This document shows, piece by piece, positions 58,731 to 64,000 of a stretch of DNA of 64,000 bases. This DNA comes from Bathymodiolus brooksi. Its lineage: Eukaryota; Mollusca; Bivalvia; Mytilida; Modiolidae. Every line of letters begins with the position of its first letter. Position 1 is the stretch's first letter. The translations under genes were made by a program, and so were the position numbers. Below the pieces are notes generated by a model. That model saw only the letters and a program-made list of their open reading frames with translations, had not been told where the DNA came from and searched no databases. The DNA lies in assembly GCA_963680875.1 (NCBI GenBank), contig OY804578.1, positions 3,100,001-3,164,000 of the forward strand, given 5' to 3'.

Positions 58731-59656
58731 AACAAAGGGCTCCCTATGTTGTGGTCATGTCACGACAAAACAAAGTGCTCCCTATCTTGTGGTCATGTCA
58801 TGACAAAACAAAGTGCTCCCTATGTTGTGGTCATGTCACGACAAAATAAAGTGCTCCCTATGTTGTGGTCATGTCATGACAAAACAAACAAAGGGCTCCC
58901 TATGTTGTGGTCATGTCACGACAAAACAAAGTGCTCCCTATCTTGTGGTCATGTCATGACAACACAAAGTGCTCCCTATGTTGTGGTCATGTCATGACAA
59001 AACAAAGTGCTCCCTATGTTGTGGTCATGTCACGACAAAACAAAGTGCTCCCTATGTTGTGGTCATGTCATGACAAAACAAAGTGCTCCCTATGTTGTGG
59101 TCATGTCACGACAAAACAAAGTGCTCCCTATGTTGTGGTCATGTCACGACAAAACAAAGTGCTCCCTATGTTGTGGTCATGTCACAACAAAACAAAGTGC
59201 TCCCTATGTTGTGGTCATGTCACGACAAAATAAAGTGCTCCCTATGTTGTGGTCATGTCATGACAAAACAAACAAAGGGCTCCCTATGTTGTGGTCATGT
59301 CACGACAAAACAAAGTGCTCCCTATGTTGTGGTCATGTCATGACAAAACAAAGTGCTCCCTATGTTGTGGTCATGTCATGACAAAACAAAGTGCTCCCTA
59401 TGTTGTGGTCATGTCACGACAAAACAAAGTGCTCCCTATGTTGTGGTCATGTCATGACAAAACAAAGTGCTCCCTATGTTGTGGTCATGTCACGACAAAA
59501 CAAAGTGCTCCCTATGTTGTGGTCATGTCACGACAAAACAAAGCGCTCCCTATGTTGTGGTCATGTCACAACAAAACAAAGTGCTCCCTATGTTGTGGTC
59601 ATGTCACGACAAAACAAAGTGCTCCATATGTTGTGGTCATGTCATGACAAAACAAA
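58731..59656 (+). repeat. 38-bp satellite array B (about 24 units)
   Basis: Same unit as array A. Its first 290 bases or so match, variant by variant (AACAAAGGG, CTATCTTGTGG, AAAATAAAG, GACAACACAAAG), the start of array C at 62901. Confidence 0.93.
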
Positions 59657-62600
59657 CCAGAGGCTCTCAAGAGCCTGTATCGTTCACCTGGTAATAAAAA
59701 AAACCAATTGGTCCTATGTAAAAACTATGTCCTGCGTCATCTTGGAATTACGATCAACATAAAAAACACAAAGTTTGTAAAGGACCATCCAATGATTGAT
59801 GCACAGTTTAGGTTCAATCAGTGCAATAGCTTCAGAGAAGAATATATTTCTGTATTTTCCCCATATGGTTCTGTGTTAATACTATGACCTGTGGTGGCAG
59901 TCATCTTGGATTTCCGATCGGCATAAAAAACAGAGGACCTTCCAATGATCATTCCTGGGCAGTTTGGTTTCAACTGTCCAAGTGGTTTCAGAGAAGAAGC
60001 ATTTTGAAACATTTTTCCCATAGGGTCCAATGTTAAACTAAGTCCTGCCGTAGCCGCCATTTTGAATTTCATATCAGAATAAAAAACGTATATTTTGTAG
60101 AGGACCATTCAATGAACATTCGTGTACAGTTTGGCTTTAATCATATTTGTAGTTTCTGAGAAGAAGGCATTTGAACATTTTTCCATAGGGTCCAATGTTA
60201 ATCTATGTCCTGCGGTGGTGGCCATCTTGGATTTCCGATCGGCATAAAAAACACACACCTTGTAGAGGACCTTCCAATGATCATTCCTGGGCAGTTTGGT
60301 TTCAATTATCCAAGTGGTTTCAGAGAAGAAGCGTTTTGAAACATTTTTCCCATAGGGTCCAATGTTAAACTAAGTCCTGCCGTAGCCGCCATTTTGAATT
60401 TCATATCGGAACAAAAAACGTAAAGTTTGTAGAGGACCATCCAATGTACACACATATGGACAGTTTGGCTTTAATCATATTTGTAGTTTCTGAGAAGAAG
60501 GCATTTGAACATTTTCCCATAGGGTCCAATGTTAATCTATGTCCTGCGGTGGTGGCCATCTTGAATTTTCGATCGGCATAAAAAAACAGAAACTTTGTAG
60601 AGGACCTTCCAATGATCATTCCTGGGCAGTTTGGATTCAATTGTCCAAGTGGTTTCAGAGAAGAAGCGTTTTGAAACATTTTCCCCATAGGGTCCAATGT
60701 TAAACTAAGTCCTGCCGTAGCCGCCATTTTGAATTTCATATCGGAACAAAAAACCTAACGTTTGTAGAGGACCATCCAATGAACATTCATGTACAGTTTG
60801 GCTTTAATAATATTTGTAGTTTCTGAGAAGAAGGCATTTGAACATTTTCCCATAGGGTCCAATGTTAATCTATGTATTGCGGTGGCGGCCATCTTGGATT
60901 TCCGATCGGCATAAAAAACATAAAATTTGTAGAGGACCTTCCAATGATCATTCCTGGGCAGTTTGGTTTCAACTGTTCTAGTGGTTTCAGAGAAGAAGCG
61001 TTTTGAAACATTTTTCCCATAGGGTCCAATGTTAAACTAAGTCCTGCCGTAGCCGCCATTTTGAATTTCATATCGGAACAAAAAACGTATTGTTTGTAGA
61101 GGATCATCCAATGAACATTCATGTACAGTTTGGCTTTAATCATATTTGTAGTTTCTGAGAAGAAGGCATTTGAACATTTTCCCATAGGGTCCAATGTTAA
61201 TCTATGTCCTGCGGTGGCAGCCATCTTGAATTTCCGATCGGCATAAAAAAACAGAAACTTTGTAGATGACCTTCCAATGATCATTCCTGGGCAGTTTGGT
61301 TTCAATTATCCAAGTGGTTTCAGAGAAGAAGCGTTTTGAAACATTTTTCCCATAGGGTCCAATGTTAAACTAAGTCCTGCCGTAGCCGCCATTTTGAATT
61401 TCTTATCGGAACAAAAAACGTAAAGTTTGTAGAGGACCATCCAATGAACATTCATGTACAGTTTGGCTTTAATAATATTTGTAGTTTCTGAGAAGAAGGC
61501 ATTTGAACATTTTCCCATAGGGTCCAATGTTAATCTATGTATTGCGGTGGTGGCCATCTTGGATTTCCGATCGGCATAAAAAACAGAAAATTTGTAGAGG
61601 ACCTTCCAATGATCATTCCTAGGCAGTTTGGTTTCAATTATCCAAGTGGTTTCAGAGAAGAAGCGTTTTGAAACATTTTTCCCATAGGGTCCAATGTTAA
61701 ACTAAGTCCTGCCGTAGCCGCCATTTTGAATTTCATACCAGAACAAAAAACGTAAAGTTTGTAGAGGACCATCTAATGAACATTCATGTACAGTTTGGCT
61801 TTAATCATATTCGTAGTTTCTGAGTAGAAGGCATTTGAATATTTTCCCATAGGGTCCAATGTTAATCTATGTCCTGCGGTGGCGGCCATCTTGGATTTCC
61901 GACCGGCATAAAAAACAGAATATTTGTAGAGGACCTTCCAATGATCATTCCTGGGCAGTTTGGTTTCAACTCTCCAAGTGGTTTCAGAAAAGAAGCATTT
62001 TGAAACATTTTTCCCATAGGGTCTAATGTTAAACTAAGTCCTGCCGTAGCCGCCATTTTGAATTTCATATCGGAACAAAAAACCTTAAAATTGTAGAGGA
62101 CCATCCAATGAACATTCATGTACAGTTTGGCTTTAATCATATTTGTAGTTTCTGAGTAGAAGGCATTTGAATATTTTCCCATAGGGTCCAATGTTAATCT
62201 ATGTCCTGCGGTGGCGGCCATCTTGGATTCCCGACCGGCATAAAAAACAGAAAATTTGTAGAGGACCTTCCAATGATCATTCCTGGGCAGTTTGGTTTCA
62301 ATTATCCAAGTGGTTTCAGAGAAGAAGCATTTTGAAACATTTTTCCCATAGGGTCCAATGTTAAACTAAGTCCTGCCGTAGCCGCCATTTTGAATTTCAT
62401 ATCGGAACAAAAAACCTTAAGATTGTAGAGGACCATCCAATGAACATTCATGTACAGTTTGGCTTTAATCATATTTGTAGTTTCTGAGAAGAAGGCATTT
62501 GAACATTTTCCCATAGGGTCCAATGTTAATCTATGTCCTGCGATGGCGGCCATCTTGGATTTCCGATCGGCATAAAAAACAGTAACTTGGTAAAGGACAT

Positions 62601-62903
62601 TCCAATGATCATTCCTTTACAGTTTGGGTTCAGTCAGTTCATTAGTTTCAGAGAAGAAGATCTTTGAAATTTCAGCCAATCAGAGCATATTATTGGCCTT
62701 GGCAGCCATATTGAATATCCGACTGGAACGAAAAACAGTAACTTTGTAGAGGACCATCCAAGGAACATTCCTGCTAAGTTCGGTTCCAATCGGCCAAGTG
62801 GTTTCGGAGAAGAAGCTTGAAATGTGAAAAGTTTACAGACGACAGACGACGGACGCCAAGTGATGGCAATAGTTCACATGGACCTTTGGTCCAGGTGAAC
62901 TAA
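59655..62903 (+). mobile_element. Helitron/Helentron-like element 5, 3.2-kb paralogue of element 4
   Basis: The head is the same as element 4 (hairpin AGGCTCT-CA-AGAGCCT at 59661-59676; GTTCACCTGG at 59682-59691). The tail hairpin at 62872-62900 is the same, and the flanking satellite variants match on both sides. The interior has about eight 332-bp units instead of about forty. The same last unit (GCCAATCAGAGCATATTATTG) precedes both tails. It is therefore a duplicate of the element 4 locus, not an independent insertion. Confidence 0.75.
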
Positions 62904-63516
62904 CAAAGGGCTCCCTATGTTGTGGTCATGTCACGACAAAACAAAGTGCTCCCTATCTTGTGGTCATGTCATGACAAAACAAAGTGCTCCCTATGTTGTG
63001 GTCATGTCACGACAAAATAAAGTGCTCCCTATGTTGTGGTCATGTCATGACAAAACAAACAAAGGGCTCCCTATGTTGTGGTCATGTCACGACAAAACAA
63101 AGTGCTCCCTATCTTGTGGTCATGTCATGACAACACAAAGTGCTCCCTATGTTGTGGTCATGTCATGACAAAACAAAGTGCTCCCTATGTTGTGGTCATG
63201 TCACGACAAAACAAAGTGCTCCCTATGTTGTGGTCATGTCATGACAAAACAAAGTGCTCCCTATGTTGTGGTCATGTCACGACAAAACAAAGCGCTCCCT
63301 ATGTTGTGGTCATGTCACGACAAAACAAAGCGCTCCCTATGTTGTGGTCATGTCACGACAAAACAAAGCGCTCCCTATGTTGTGGTCATGTCAACACAAA
63401 ACAAAGTGCTCCCTATGTTGTGGTCATGTCACGACAAAACAAAGCGCTCCCTATGTTGTGGTCATGTCACGACAAAACAAAGCGCTCCCTATGTTGTGGT
63501 CATGTCATGACAAAAC
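62901..63516 (+). repeat. 38-bp satellite array C (about 16 units)
   Basis: Continuation of the satellite after element 5, ending at GACAAAACCAG, where unique sequence begins. Confidence 0.93.
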
Positions 63517-64000
63517 CAGTCTTCGAAATAAGGCGGTAGTCCGAAGCCCGTGGCGTGTAAAATTGTACACGGGCGTATAAAATGAGTAGTTCCACAAGTC
63601 CGACAGGCCTGTGAAAAAAGTCATATAGTTTCAAAAGTTGATTTCATAAGATATTGTGTGTAGATATTTAGTTTATTGTTCTCCGTTTTCAGTTGCTACC
63701 GAGTCAATGCAAAAAATGGGTAGGCAAACAAGTCCTTTTAAGAATTTCCGATATTCGAAATAGATTTAGGTGTGTGTTTATTGCAATTTGATTGGTTGAT
63801 ATTTTTAGGAAATTACTATCATGTAGGTTTTAAAAAAGGACGAGAAGCAGGGCTCACGTTAGAGGGCGAAGTAGTTGCGTTGGGAAGGTTGACTTCGATT
63901 TCTCGTTGGTCAAAAGCGAAGTTCAAGTAGCCTTGAAATTTTGAAGAGTCGCCCTATGTTGCCCGCGTATTTTTGCCACGTGCCATTCATGAAAATCTTG
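63517..64000. other. Sequence beyond the satellite, no gene recognised
   Basis: It contains a small imperfect hairpin (CCCGTGGCGTGTAAAATT and GTACACGGG, 63547-63573) and a GC-richer stretch from 63844 (CAGGGCTCACGTTAGAGGGC) that may be the start of another dispersed repeat. No exon is supported. Confidence 0.4.

Larger units (their letters stand above)
44537..58732 (+). mobile_element. Helitron/Helentron-like element 4, 14.2 kb, inside the 38-bp satellite
   Basis: The head CCAGAGGCTCTCAAGAGCCT forms the hairpin AGGCTCT-CA-AGAGCCT (44543-44558), followed by GTTCACCTGG (44564-44573). The tail has ACAGACGACAGACGACGGACG and the hairpin at 58701-58729 ending CCAGGTGAAC, an exact complement of the head motif. 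Almost all of the interior is a 332-bp tandem array. The array unit ACAAACAAAGGG was split as ACAAA...AACAAAGGG, two A gained. Element 5 is a shorter paralogue with the same flanks. No transposition gene inside. Confidence 0.75.

Noticed and set aside
44764..62553. Minus-strand ORFs of 80-146 codons in elements 4 and 5
   Set aside because: In-register translations of the 332-bp dimer with identical ends in each unit; no splice sites, no domain.

Overview
This is a eukaryotic, AT-rich, intron- and repeat-dominated window. The most likely source is a bivalve mollusc: the elements that open with a short GAGGCTC hairpin followed by GCTCACCTG and close with GACGGACG runs and CAGGTGAGCT look familiar from bivalve genomes, and a KIAA1958/Crypton-type recombinase relic is also present. 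The species cannot be named from sequence alone. There is no bacterial-type operon, CRISPR array, rRNA or tRNA that I can support.

Layout. (1) 1-22,000 is part of one minus-strand host gene. Five exons (21893-21993, 14331-14517, 8490-8590, 7332-7530, 4296-4508) have mutually compatible splice phases and encode two fibronectin type III (FN3) domains and a transmembrane segment with a basic stop-transfer, so this is the juxtamembrane part of a type I receptor. Each intron is swollen by a different array: 32-bp units (4540-7035), 35-bp units (8826-13799), 31-bp units (13850-14290), and a 6.4-kb Helitron/Helentron-like element built from 311-bp units (14606-21004). A degenerate Crypton-type recombinase gene lies in an inverted-repeat-bounded element at 2167-4007. 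(2) 22,090-40,258 is a nest of transposons. A tandem-unit element was entered by a 1.1-kb inverted-repeat insert, by a 3.1-kb transposon with ~490-bp terminal inverted repeats (TIRs) carrying a two-finger C2H2 fragment, and by an 11.6-kb CACTA (EnSpm/CMC) element. The CACTA element has 5'-CACTAGG ends, a 3-bp TTG target duplication and inverted 39-bp subterminal repeats, and was itself entered by two further Helitron-like elements. (3) 40,331-63,516 is a 38-bp satellite interrupted by two related Helitron-like elements of 14.2 kb and 3.2 kb, which arose by duplication of the whole array-plus-element block and then unequal expansion of a 332-bp dimeric unit. (4) 63,517-64,000 holds no recognised gene.

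The most interesting signal is the Helitron/Helentron-like family with central tandem arrays. Its copies share a 5' hairpin, a 3' hairpin and a head-to-tail complementarity, and the base changes between copies are compensatory, so pairing is kept while sequence changes. Three insertions can be compared with a pre-insertion sequence preserved in the window (the opposite CACTA arm or neighbouring satellite units); each shows the same net gain of two A residues. A second, unrelated-looking family (38763-39811, and a tail at 1-101) shares this architecture.

Nearly all computed ORFs of 60-260 residues between 14.9 and 63.6 kb are translations of tandem units and are not annotated as genes.
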